From Heterostelium album PN500 (taxonomy: Eukaryota; Evosea; Eumycetozoa; Acytosteliales; Acytosteliaceae): a stretch of DNA of 64,000 nucleotides. Below, piece by piece: positions 36,089 to 48,648 of this stretch. The number at the start of each line of letters is the position of its first letter. The stretch's first letter is position 1. The stretch is from assembly GCF_000004825.1 (NCBI RefSeq), contig NW_008805076.1, positions 744,001 through 808,000 on the forward strand, given 5' to 3'. Below the pieces are notes generated by a model. That model was not told the origin of the DNA. It saw only the letters and a list, made by a program, of their open reading frames with translations, and ran no database searches. A program made the translations under genes and the position numbers.

Positions 36089-36786
36089 CTTTATAAATAT
36101 TTTAATTATATATATTTTTATAATATTTTACAAACTGAGCTTACAACGTTGACCGTTTTATACCTTTTTTTTCAATCACCAAATTTCAACGACTCTTCTC
36201 CCTCATCAACCTTGGAATGTTCATATAAACCACGTTTACCCAAAAAAATAAATCTAAAAATTCATTGTACAATTCATTTTTTCAAAACAACTGATTCATT
36301 CCGTTTATGGAAGTTAGATTTATTGGGTATCGATTTATGGCTTTTCTTAAATTGGATTAAAAAAAAAAAACTACAATTCCCTTATTACAATGAGATTTTT
36401 TAAAAGAGTATTAACCCTTTTCTTTTCACACATATTCTTTAAACTATTTAACGACTATCTAGATTATTATAACATAACTTAATTAACTTTTTGATCTAAA
36501 GATATGGATCACTGTCACATGAATATGAATATTCATATATAAGCATAAATGATTCTCCTTTTTATGTATGAATATTCCAAGTTGTGATTTCAACAAAACG
36601 TACTAGTCTGTTTGTTATCAATTGAATTCAAAGTTTTAAATTATTTGAAGTGGTAGTTGTCTTATGAGAATACTTTTCTCTTGATTTCTGTAAAATTTGG
36701 ATGATCATTTTTTTTTTCATTTTTTTGAAAAATATATTAAAAGATAATAAAAGGTTAAAATAATTAAAGGTTTTAAAGATATAAAA
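36089..36786. other. Upstream region of two divergent genes, half of a duplicated segment
   Basis: Bases about 36140-36340 are the intact counterpart of the duplicated upstream segment at 35100-35300. An 84-codon plus-strand ORF lies here (36149-36403) but crosses this promoter-like segment and has no paralogue conservation I can see, so I do not call it. The rest is AT-rich spacer before the Rab geranylgeranyltransferase gene. Confidence 0.4.
36199..36206 (-). promoter_or_regulatory. Shared upstream motif ATGAGGGA
   Basis: The octamer ATGAGGGA, followed by an A/G-rich stretch, occurs 111 bases upstream of this gene's ATG, 94 bases upstream of the paralogue's ATG (42058-42065, plus strand) and 122 bases upstream of the relic's ATG (35162-35169, minus). 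A G-rich core in such AT-rich spacers stands out and may be a common control site. It may simply be retained by descent. Confidence 0.35.
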
Positions 36787-38224
36787 ATGACAGATAATAA
36801 CAATAATAATAGTATTGATCATACAAAGAATATATTGTTAGATAAACATATTCAATATGTTATAAATTTAGATAATAAGAAAGAGGAAGACTTTGAATAT
36901 TGGTTGAGTGAACACCTCAGAATGAATGGAATGTATTGGGGTCTCACTACACTATATATGTTGAATGCAATCGACATGATGAATAGAGATGAAATTATAA
37001 ATTGGGTGTTATCTTGTCAGAAACCTAACGGTAATTATTATTATAATTATAATACTCACACAACAGAATTTAATAGTCTATCATCTCGACCTCATTATCA
37101 TGATAATATTATTGTATAATAATAATATAATAGGTGGTTTCTCTGGTAATGTTACACATGATGAACATCTTCTCTCGACATTGAGTGCTGTACAAATATT
37201 ATTAGAGTTGGATGCTATCGATAGAATCAATGTAGAATCTGTTGTAAATTGTAAGTATTATTCTATTATCATCGTCATTGATTGTTTAATAACTGTTATT
37301 TGGTTGTGTTTTTACCTTTGTTATCTATTTAGATGTTGTTGGATTGCAACAAGAGGATGGTTCGTTCTTTGGTGATAAATGGGGTGAAGTAGATACTAGA
37401 TTCTCATACTGTGCAGTGTCGTGTCTCTCCCTGCTTGGTCAACTGCATCGTGTTAACTTGGAGACAGCTGCAAAGTTTATAGATAGTTGCAAGAATTTCG
37501 ATGCCGGCTACGGTTCTATACCAGGTGCAGAGTCACATGCTGGTCAGAGTAAGTGTTTAAACAACATATTAATGATTTATTCATTCTTTCATTGTTTTTA
37601 ATAAATCTTTATTTATTATTATTATTATTATTATTAAAGCATTTACATGTGTTGGTGCACTTGCAATTATCAATAGATTGGATTTGGTAGATGCCGATCA
37701 GTTGGGTTGGTGGTTGTGCGAAAGACAATTGCCAAACGGTGGATTGAACGGTCGTCCTGAGAAGTCGTCGGATGTATGTTACTCTTGGTGGGTTCTCTCT
37801 GCACTGTCTATTATCGATCGTCTACACTGGATCGACAATGAGAAACTTAAATCATACATTTTGAAATGTCAAGTAAGTAACTACTACTACTACTACTACT
37901 ACTAGAGTTGTTTCTCTCTCTCAAAAACAACAATAATCATAATCTTTTTTTTTTTTAAAAAAATAATCATATCATAATCGTAATAATCATTGCTAATTCA
38001 TTATTTAATTATAATAATAATAATAATAGGATAATGAAACAGGTGGAATTGCAGATAAACCAGGTAATGTACCAGATGTATTCCACACTTTTTTTGGAGT
38101 ATGTGGATTGTCACTGATGGGATATTTTAACTTGGAGATGATCGATCCTGCATATGCGTTGGGAACAAAGACTCTTTTGAAATATGGTATTGCACTGCCC
38201 TGGAACAAGTCTTTGAAAAAATAA
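36787..38224 (+). CDS. Rab geranylgeranyltransferase beta subunit
   Basis: Five exons, 36787-37030, 37134-37250, 37333-37548, 37640-37872 and 38030-38224, join in frame to 334 residues, the usual length of this subunit. The joined product contains the family repeats of an alpha-alpha barrel: [41 protein letters not shown] and [15 protein letters not shown]. The zinc ligands are seen as Asp and Cys in SSDVCYSW and His in [10 protein letters not shown]. With the alpha subunit and the Rab escort protein it attaches geranylgeranyl groups to Rab GTPases. The [12 protein letters not shown] signature separates it from farnesyltransferase and GGTase-I beta. Introns are 81-157 nt and GT-AG. Confidence 0.92.
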
Positions 38225-39175
38225 ATAATTTATATTTTCATCTTTTAAAAAACATAATTATGACAAAACTTTTTTTTTTTAATTTTTCCGCCGCATATAA
38301 TTTTTTTGGAAAAATCAAAGAAAAATAACCATAAACATTGGGATCTAATAATTCAATATTATTTTTAAAGGGTAATTCCATATATTTTTAACAAGATCTC
38401 TTCACAGCAATCATCAAAACAATTTAAAGGTCAAATTAACAAAAAGAGATCTGTCCACTTTATTTTTTTTTAAAATTCCCCCGCTACCGGAACCTATAAA
38501 AAACTGATGTCCTAAGAACCCACGGGCAATACATTGACACCAACTCGTGAGGTGATAAAAACACCTCCTTAGTGCAAAGGACCTAAAAAAAACAAAAAAA
38601 ATTTAAAAAAAAAAAAAAAAAAACTTAAAAACAACCTACAAAACCAACTTTTTCCTATCTATGCTGGTGACCATTAGGTTGTAATTCAGCAGGTGTTCAT
38701 TCCTCTCAAGGTGATTATTTTTATTCAATAGATAATGATTGTTGATTGGGAGTGCATAAAAATTTTTTAATTTTTGGTCAAAGATATGTACTTCGAAGTT
38801 CAAAATAGTTAGTAATTTAACAAGATCTGATATAACCAATATATTATTTTTCAAAAAAAAAAAAGTTTGTGGATATTAAAATAATTAATAGATCAAAAAA
38901 CAAGCTGACTCACCAAAAAAAAAAAATAAACAGACACCCCCTTTTCCAAATTTCAAAGAGATTTATTTTATTGTTGACAGAATTCTAACGACTCAGATTA
39001 TTCATTCTTCTTTTTTTCAATATTTCTCAAGCTTAAGAATATTATTACTTTTTAAAAATAGATTATTATAAAATCATAAACTTTTATTATTATTTTTTTT
39101 ATAGTTTTTTATTTATTTATCTATAGTCTTTTTTTACACTTTTACTTTATCATATTTTATATTTAATTAATTTAA
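38225..39175. other. Spacer with an unusual GC-rich island and decayed ORF
   Basis: Holds the GC-rich island 38472-38587 (see repeat entry) and, on the minus strand at 38636-38854, a 72-codon ORF whose translation looks protein-like (NFEVHIFDQKL, NHLERNEHLLNYN). A pyrimidine-rich AG separates the two on the minus strand. Both look like parts of one old element or gene remnant; the flanks are ordinary AT-rich DNA. An inverted pair AGATCTC/GAGATCT lies at about 38395-38450. Confidence 0.35.
38472..38587 (-). repeat. GC-rich island, possible dispersed dictyostelid repeat
   Basis: About 115 bases of near-balanced composition inside DNA that is otherwise mostly A and T. On the minus strand one frame is fully open and reads CFYHLTSWCQ...FLGHQFFIGSG. 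From memory I believe this peptide recurs in short hypothetical proteins of dictyostelids, which would make it a dispersed repeat; I cannot confirm this here. On the plus strand it folds locally (AGGTG/CACCT hairpin; GTCCT/AGGAC closing pair) and includes CCTTAGTGCAA, two mismatches from the 11-nt motif I recall for class I RNAs. Confidence 0.35.
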
Positions 39176-41768
<2,593 letters not shown>

Positions 41769-42158
41769 AGCAAAGTAATAGTTTTGTTTTTAACATAATG
41801 TAATATAAAGAATAATATGCATAGCAATCTAATAATAGCTATACAAATAATTTAATAATAATTTAATTCATTTCATTCATATTGAAATGAATCAAATTAA
41901 ATTTTTATTGTTTTATTACAATGATTATTATTATTAAAAAAAAAAAAGAAATACTTCTTTGACTTTTTAGATTTTATTATTTAAAAAACATTCATGATTT
42001 TCAATTAACTTTAAAGATAATTGTTTCATCAAAAATAAAATAAAATCTTTTTTACAAATGAGGGAAAGGTTTGAAAAATCATCTTCATAAGATCATTTGA
42101 TTAACAATGTTATTCTATTATAATATTTTATAAAGATACAACAAAATAGAATAAAAAG
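41769..42158. other. Upstream region of small secreted gene
   Basis: AT-rich; contains the ATGAGGGA motif at 42058-42065 shared with the paralogue's promoter, and otherwise nothing seen. Confidence 0.4.
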
Positions 42159-42629
42159 ATGAACAGATATACAATTATAACATTGGTATTATGTTTGCAA
42201 GTAATTTCCGCTATGCAAGATTTCCAAGATTATGAATTAGATGGAGAACAATGTGTTAACTATCATCACAATTTCTCAGTCCTCTTCATTCCGATTCCAC
42301 ATATCGAATATCTTATCAGTGAAGATAAAGCAACAACTCCTTTCATTTACACTGGAAACGTTTCTATTGTGAATATAATTTTAAATGCTGTTAGTTACAA
42401 AACCGAGATTGGATATCAATCTTCAGAATTTGATTTTGAAGAGATAACCTCTCAAAACTCATATGGTGATCAATCATTTGACAATCTCTCATTTAAAGTG
42501 CCAGTTGGTGCCACACCTGTAGCCAGAATCTATTGTTATACCTGCCCCACCTGCATGTTTTGTCCATTCATTATTAAAGGCCGTGGCTGTTCTTCAGAAT
42601 CAATCATTCAATATGAAGAAAGAGAATGA
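42159..42629 (+). CDS. Small secreted protein, paralogue of 35630-36088
   Basis: 156 residues, single exon, beginning MNRYTIITLVLCLQVISA, a signal peptide nearly identical to the paralogue's. The mature part shares the core (VSYKTEIGYQ, ITSQNSYGDQSFDNLSFK) and the cysteine ending YCYTCPTCMFCP and GCSSESIIQ. Several N-x-S/T sequons suggest glycosylation. The gene lies in the opposite orientation, about 6 kb away, across the Rab geranylgeranyltransferase and kinase genes, so the pair is dispersed rather than tandem. Function unknown. Confidence 0.78.
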   Translation: MNRYTIITLVLCLQVISAMQDFQDYELDGEQCVNYHHNFSVLFIPIPHIEYLISEDKATTPFIYTGNVSIVNIILNAVSYKTEIGYQSSEFDFEEITSQNSYGDQSFDNLSFKVPVGATPVARIYCYTCPTCMFCPFIIKGRGCSSESIIQYEERE

Positions 42630-42813
42630 TCAACCAAAGAATTGATATTATCAAAAATCAATAAATTATATATATTTATTCCTTTTTCACAATGGTGGTC
42701 TTTGATATTTTATTTTTTTTCAAATTGTAATTAATAAGGTTGTTCCTCTTACTCAAACATTGAAATAATAAATAGAATTTATTTAATATAAAAGCTACAT
42801 TTTTTTAAGTTAA

Positions 42814-43842
42814 CTAACTCCAAATTGAAAGCAATTTATCGTAAAATGAACAACAACCAATGTATTGATTTTCCGAGCTGGACGACCAGTCCACTCCGTA
42901 AGCTATCGATTGATGTTGTCCGTTGTAGGTTTCAATGTCTGCCGAGGTCAGTTCGTTGTTGAATGTCAGTTTGTTGAATGCACCACCCATGCAGGCGGTG
43001 ACAAGTTGATCTTGTTTGTCTGACGATGGATGCCATTTCACTCGCCACACTCCACCACCAAGTGCTGTGGTGGAAACCGGTGATCTCATTGAACGTAAAT
43101 CCCATACTCTGAGGTTTTCGTCGTATGATCCAACCGCTACTATATTCTCACGGTGTGGATGGCAGTGTATCGATGTCACTCCCATATCGCAACGCTTTGT
43201 AATGGTCGGTGTGGAAAGACCGACACGACTATCCCAGTGTTTCCAGAGGCAATCGTCGCCACCCGAGAACATCAATTGCTCCTGGTGATAGTAGAACGCT
43301 GCTATCCACGCTTCATAGCCATGTGCATCCCAGCGTTCAATTGTCTCTGGCTTGTCATTGTCGACGTCGAACAACGCCAGTGAACCATTGCTGAAACTCG
43401 TTATAATTCGAGTTCCACTCTTATTCCAATCGAGTGACAATGCCAATATTTCATCGGATTCCGAAGGTGAGATTGGAGTTGCGTTCATCACTGGCACCAA
43501 ACTTTTCTGATTGGTACCATCGATGTCACCAACTCTATAGATTGCTAGATCACCACGCGATAGTACTACACCCAATTTTGGTTGGTCTGTTTTTGTCCAT
43601 TTCATGTCCAAAATACCAGAGTTGAATTCTATTTCCTGTAATTGGGTGCAAGTCATCGGTGATGATGATGGTGATGGCTTACCGATTTCCACATCGAATA
43701 AATATAGTTTGCCTGATCTTCTATCTTTGTATTGCTGATTGTGTTCCTGATCGATCTGGTAGGTGCCAACTGCCATCAAGTTTGGCAAAGAGGGATGACA
43801 TTCGACTGAATCAGCTGATAACTCCAATGTAACCGATGTCAT
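42814..43842 (-). CDS. dph7: DPH7/WDR85-like diphthine methyl ester hydrolase
   Basis: 342 residues if started at the ATG at 43842 (MTSVTLELSADS), which I prefer. The longer ORF to 43944 only adds a Lys run encoded by a poly(A) tract that looks like 5' UTR. The protein is a WD40 propeller with FSGGDDCLWKHWDSR, VTSIHCHPHRENIVAVGSYDENLRVWD and GGGVWRVKWHP, the DPH7 (WDR85, yeast Rrt2) signature. DPH7 removes the methyl ester from diphthine in EF-2 during diphthamide synthesis, in the cytosol. No intron is seen. Tail-to-tail with the small secreted gene. Confidence 0.85.
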   Translation of the reverse strand: MTSVTLELSADSVECHPSLPNLMAVGTYQIDQEHNQQYKDRRSGKLYLFDVEIGKPSPSSSPMTCTQLQEIEFNSGILDMKWTKTDQPKLGVVLSRGDLAIYRVGDIDGTNQKSLVPVMNATPISPSESDEILALSLDWNKSGTRIITSFSNGSLALFDVDNDKPETIERWDAHGYEAWIAAFYYHQEQLMFSGGDDCLWKHWDSRVGLSTPTITKRCDMGVTSIHCHPHRENIVAVGSYDENLRVWDLRSMRSPVSTTALGGGVWRVKWHPSSDKQDQLVTACMGGAFNKLTFNNELTSADIETYNGQHQSIAYGVDWSSSSENQYIGCCSFYDKLLSIWS

Positions 43843-45836
43843 TGTTTGTTTTTTTTTTTTTTTTTTTTTTTCTATGGGTGCTCCATTAATTGGTGCGATA
43901 ATCGAATTATTTTCCTTTTTTCTCATTAAAAAATTAATTTTCAAAAAAAAAAAAAAATCAAACAGTTTTTAATTCACAAAAAAACCTTGATCGATCAAGG
44001 TGTGTGATTGTTGTTTTTGACCAATCCTCATCGCAGATTACTATAATAATAAAAAAAATAATTAAAAACAAAATTTAAATCAATCTTTAACCTTTTTTGA
44101 TTGTTTTTGTCAAACCATCTCTCGACTGAAATTAAATCAATCATATTATTTATCGTTTTTTGCACTAGATAAAGACAAAATATATTTATATAAAAATTAA
44201 TTAATAAGCTAAAGTGAGTGATCCAAAAAAAAAAAAAAAAAAGTTATTCTATTTATATATTGTTAGTTTAAATAATTTTATTCATTTGATAGTAAGTATC
44301 AGTTATTTCTAAATTTTTCGAAAATATCATAACCAATTGGTTGACAATAAGTGTTTATTTTTGTTATTATAATGAAAGATTAAAGTAAATCATAACTCAA
44401 TGAAAATACTTTTGTTCCTATTAAATTGGAAACTGACTGTCTCCTTTAAATTGTAAATGCTATTGTTAAAATATTTAACTTCATCTCTTTAAATGTAGAT
44501 TCTGTGTTGATCAACTCATTTTTAAATAGAACTACTATTATAATTATCATTACTTTATATCTCAACACATCTCTTCTTTCTCTTTATTTCTCCTTTTAAA
44601 ATATAATAAAAAAAATAACAATAAATCCAGATAATGCAAAAAAAATCCATTCCTCATCAGCAAAAAAACTAGTTTTAAATAGTTAAAAAAAAATCATTGT
44701 GATGGTGAACAATCAAACATGTACCCCCAAAATTAATTATGATTGTGATTAATGTGTGTGGTTAGTGGGTAAGTGGTAAACTTGTTGTAACTGGTTACCA
44801 TCAACAATAACATATACACCCACAAAACAAACAAACTCACCTCCGATTCATTCGAGCTTCCCTTCATGACCACTCAGTTTTTAATACCACCTTTAATATT
44901 AATGATACACCCACACATATACCCCTGTTACACTTTGTTTTTTTTTTTTTGTCATGATGTTGATGAACAATAAATAAATAAATATTTCTTTTCACTTCCA
45001 CTTTCTCATTTAAAATTTATTGCGATTCAAAAATATTTATTATTATTATTATTATTTTATGGTCAGTCAGTGGTGTGATTAATAGGTATTTGACAGTTGT
45101 ACCAATAATTATCTACTTATAAGGCAAAATAGAAACAGATAACAATAACAATAATCTTTTAATTTGAATTGTATTGGATGTAGTAGTAGTAGTGTATCAA
45201 GGTCTGTGTAATAGCAAACTATCCCATTCCATCCCATCTACTTTCCATTTCCTCTGCATCTTCCCTTTTATTTTTAATCTCCACACCCTTCATCAAATTT
45301 TGCAAAAAAAACCAACAGGCAACAACCACTTTATTTTGGTTTTAAAAACTTTTTTTTTTTTTTTTTTCTTAAAAATCAAACAAATTTTGATTTTTTTATT
45401 TATAACTAACTTTGAAAGTTAACATAACTAACTGGTTGCAATCATATTATTTACTCAATCACTAAATTTTCATCATCAATTTTATCACTTTTAAACTAAA
45501 ACTAAAAACAACAAACATCTAATATTTATAATATTAAAACCTATTTATTTTATTTATTTATTTTATTTATTTTATTTATTAGCTAATATATCTGAACGAC
45601 ATCATCTATTAGATTAGTTGTATTTATTTTTATTTTTTTTATTATTAGGTCACAAAGCAAAAAAAAAAACAAAAAAAAAACAACACACCACTTGTAAAAA
45701 GTTAGTCAGTCAATCAATCAAGTATCAACTACAACACTCAACTTGTATATTTCAATAGTTAATAGATAATAGATCAAAACAGAAGAAGAAAAACAGTAGT
45801 AGTAGTAGAAACAACAACAGTATAGAACACTAGAGT
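43843..45836. other. 2 kb upstream region with G-box-like motifs
   Basis: Divergent upstream DNA of DPH7 and the ankyrin-PH gene. ACACCCACA-type elements (about 44816-44824 and 44906-44914) and a GTGTGTGG element (44754-44761) resemble the G-boxes bound by GBF in D. discoideum developmental promoters; similarity only. No ORF or RNA gene that I can support; the rest is poly(A/T)-rich. Confidence 0.35.
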
Positions 45837-48106
45837 ATGGCATCAATCTTTCAATTTTCAAAAGATGGCAACAAAGAGGAGATTGTTAAGCTACTGAAAG
45901 AGAATTCAAGAGAGCTTCTATTTTTGAAGGATGCATACGAGCAAACTCCTCTACATATAGCAAGCTTCGAAGGTCACACAGAGATCGTAGCCATCTTCAT
46001 AAAGAAAGGTTCGAAATTGGATGTTCAAGATAAGAGTGGATGGACACCATTACATTGTGCTGCAAGGTAAGTGTTACATGTTATTCATATGAAACAAACA
46101 CCGTCAATCGATCTATTCAAATTCTTACCAATCTATTTGTTTGTTTGCTTATTATTCTTATTTTATCTCAAAAAAAAAAAAAAAAAAGTGCTGGAAATTT
46201 CAAAGTATGTGAAGCTTTGATATCGAAAGATCCAGCGTTGGCATCGGTTCATGCGAATGATGGTACTACACCATTCCATTATATAGTTAGAAAGTGGGAT
46301 CCTGTTATCACACCAAAGCTACTGGCGATGATCGTCAAGCACAATCCTGCCATTGTAAATATTGCCGCCGAGAATCTTGAGACACCACTCCACAACGCCT
46401 GTCTCAAGAACTGTATCAACTGTATTCAATTCCTATTGCAACATAATGCCGATATCAATAGACGTTCAAAGTAAGTAGAGACTGAATGTTGTTCATTACA
46501 TAATTACTTGTCTTTCCAGTTTAATATTAATCGCTACTACTTTTTTATTTCCGACGATTCGATTTACTTTTTTTTTTTTTGTCACTTTAGGTCAGGAGAT
46601 ACATGTTTAACATTTGCAATTAGAGCAGGAAATAAGAATGTTGTAAAATTATTATTGGAGCATGGTGTTGATAATAGTAGCTATGATAGTGCATATCAGA
46701 TTGCAAGCGAACAGCGAATGGACGATGTCAAAACGATGATCCAACAGTGTCAGCAATTCCTCAAGATCAGAAGTAACCATTCAAAGATATATAAGAAAGG
46801 TTCTCTCAATAGATTACAGGGCAAACTAAAAGGTTGGAAGAAGAACTGGGCTGTACTAGATGGTGATAGAATTAGAATATATCAATCTGAAGATGTATGT
46901 ATTATCGATCTATTATGATCTATTGTGATCTATCTGCTGACTAACTAATTATTAATAATTATTGTCTATTATCTATCTATTATCTATTACAGGATTGTGA
47001 TCAACATCAATTGGAGATAACATTGAAAGAGATTGAAAAGATAGCAACAACAGAAGAATATCCAAGTTTTGCACATTCATTTGCAATTACCATTAAAGAT
47101 AATCCAAACAAAGTTATTTTGGCGGCAGACGACAAGGTATCGATGGCCAAGTGGATATTAGCAATTGATGGATTGAAATATAAATTCTTTGATTCTTGTC
47201 TCAATCAATTCTTAAAGGTAAATATCAAGTTATTATCTATATCTTTTCTATCTTTATCAAGTTTGTGATACACACACATATATATATATATATCATACAC
47301 ACATTATTGGAAGATAATCAGAAGGTGTTATTGTCAAAGCTCTAAATAATAGTACCGATACGATCTTCCTAAATTAAAAGATTAGCATTTAAAATCAGTT
47401 TGCGTCAATTATTTAAGCATGTAATTTGATGAAAGGAGGTGCTTACAAACCAATTGTTATCATACATAAATTAATTATATATTCATCATTCAATATCATA
47501 CATTACATCTATATTTATATTTAAAGACTGTGTGTGTAACATTAAAACTAATATAATTTATTTATTTAATGAATCATTCAATTGTAGAAAACATTATTAC
47601 ATATTGCATATAAAGAAAGTTATAAAGGTGGAATTATAAAGTCATCGTTTGAGGAGGAGTGGACATATAGCAGTGATGGTATTCTTTTGTGTACAGAGGC
47701 TGGTTGGAATACAGAGGGCGGTGCTAGTTCTATGACCTATTTGTGGGACGGCCAGTGGCTGATGCCTGCGCAAAACACACATAATCTGGGCTGGGGCAAG
47801 TTCAACGGATTCATTTTCGAGTGGCAACTGGGCGAGCTTGGCGAAGAAGGCACCAAGCTGAGCGAGTACTACTGGGAGGAGATCGAGCGTGAATATCTTA
47901 CGACCGATTCCACCATGGATTGGAAATGGACACGACACTTTTTAACACTGAAACAGGGCGCTGGTGAGTGGATCGTCGAAGGTGAAGTACCAGAGCCCGT
48001 TGTATTCTTCCTCTCACTACTGCGTTACAGTCGACTCGGTTCATCATCGAAAAAGGAATCCGATCAAGCTGTAGTAACAAGTAGTGATCCTGTGAAACAA
48101 GAATAA
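45837..48106 (+). CDS. Ankyrin-repeat and PH-domain protein
   Basis: Exons 45837-46066, 46189-46470, 46591-46894, 46993-47217 and 47588-48106 join in frame to 519 residues. Ankyrin repeats fill about 1-215 (QTPLHIASFEGH, GWTPLHCAA, ETPLHNACLKN, TCLTFAIRAGNK). A PH domain follows (KKGSLNRLQGKLKGWKKNWAVLDGDRIRIYQ onward to KWILAIDGLKY, split by an intron), and the last exon encodes a C-terminal region with several Trp-Gly and Trp-x-W motifs (YLWDGQWLMP, GWGKFNGFIFEW) of unknown fold. Likely a membrane-phosphoinositide-linked scaffold; the partner is unknown. The fourth intron is 370 nt, three or more times the others, and carries the snoRNA candidate at 47309-47450. Confidence 0.82.
47309..47450 (+). 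ncRNA. Candidate intronic H/ACA snoRNA
   Basis: Lies in intron 4 (47218-47587) of the ankyrin-PH gene, same strand. Hairpin 1: lower stem GGAAGAT (47309-47315) with ATCTTCC (47363-47369); upper stem GTGTTATT (47325-47332) with AATAGTAC (47348-47355); the internal loop leaves AATCAGAAG and CGATACG as guide strands. The hinge AAATTA (47371-47376) fits the H box ANANNA and starts 15 nt below the pocket top. Hairpin 2: lower stem AGCATT (47384-47389) with GGTGCT (47438-47443); upper stem 47394-47405 with 47419-47430, one mismatch. ACA is at 47445-47447, 14 nt below the second pocket, with three bases after it. These features and spacings are those of H/ACA pseudouridylation guides. No target was searched. 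Confidence 0.62.
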
Positions 48107-48648
48107 ATATCAATCATCAAATAATATTAATAATAATAATTATAGCAATATAACATAAATCATTTTCACACATAAACAAACAAACAAACAAACAAACATA
48201 CAACAACAAAACAACACTCAACTCAAAACTCAACTCAAAACTCAAACCAATATTGATGTACAACATCAATCTATAATATTAATCAGTGTATCTTTTTCAT
48301 ATATATATATCTCGAATATCTTAAATTACAATGATAAAATGTTGGTTTTATTTATTATAAACAAAAAAATAATATTATAATAATATTTTATTTTTCTCAT
48401 TTTTGATGAAAATGCAAAGATATATTTATTAGACTTTTGTTTTTATTAATAATAAAGTACTAATGAATACTATTTTTTTTATTTTATGTGATTATAACAA
48501 ACATGGTAATATAGACTGAATCTACTAAAATGATTTAATCTTTAAAAATAAAGATAAGGAGTAACTATAAATTGAAATGAGAATCATCATAAATTTATTT
48601 CATTATATATATTAATTGTAAACTTATTTACTACTCTATTAACAATCA
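48107..48648. other. AT-rich spacer
   Basis: Contains short CAAA and AACTC repeats (48172-48250) in the presumed 3' UTR of the ankyrin-PH gene. Nothing else seen. Confidence 0.4.

Noticed and set aside
36149-36403. Plus-strand 84-codon ORF near the secreted gene
   Set aside because: It overlaps the duplicated upstream segment, and the other copy of that segment has stops in the same frame.
38500-38587. Calling the GC island a class I RNA
   Set aside because: CCTTAGTGCAA differs at two bases from the motif I recall, and the flanking T-run for termination is on the wrong strand; kept as an uncertain repeat.
43843-43944. N-terminal extension of DPH7 with a Lys run
   Set aside because: The Lys run comes from a long poly(A) tract directly before a better-placed ATG, typical of dictyostelid 5' UTRs.
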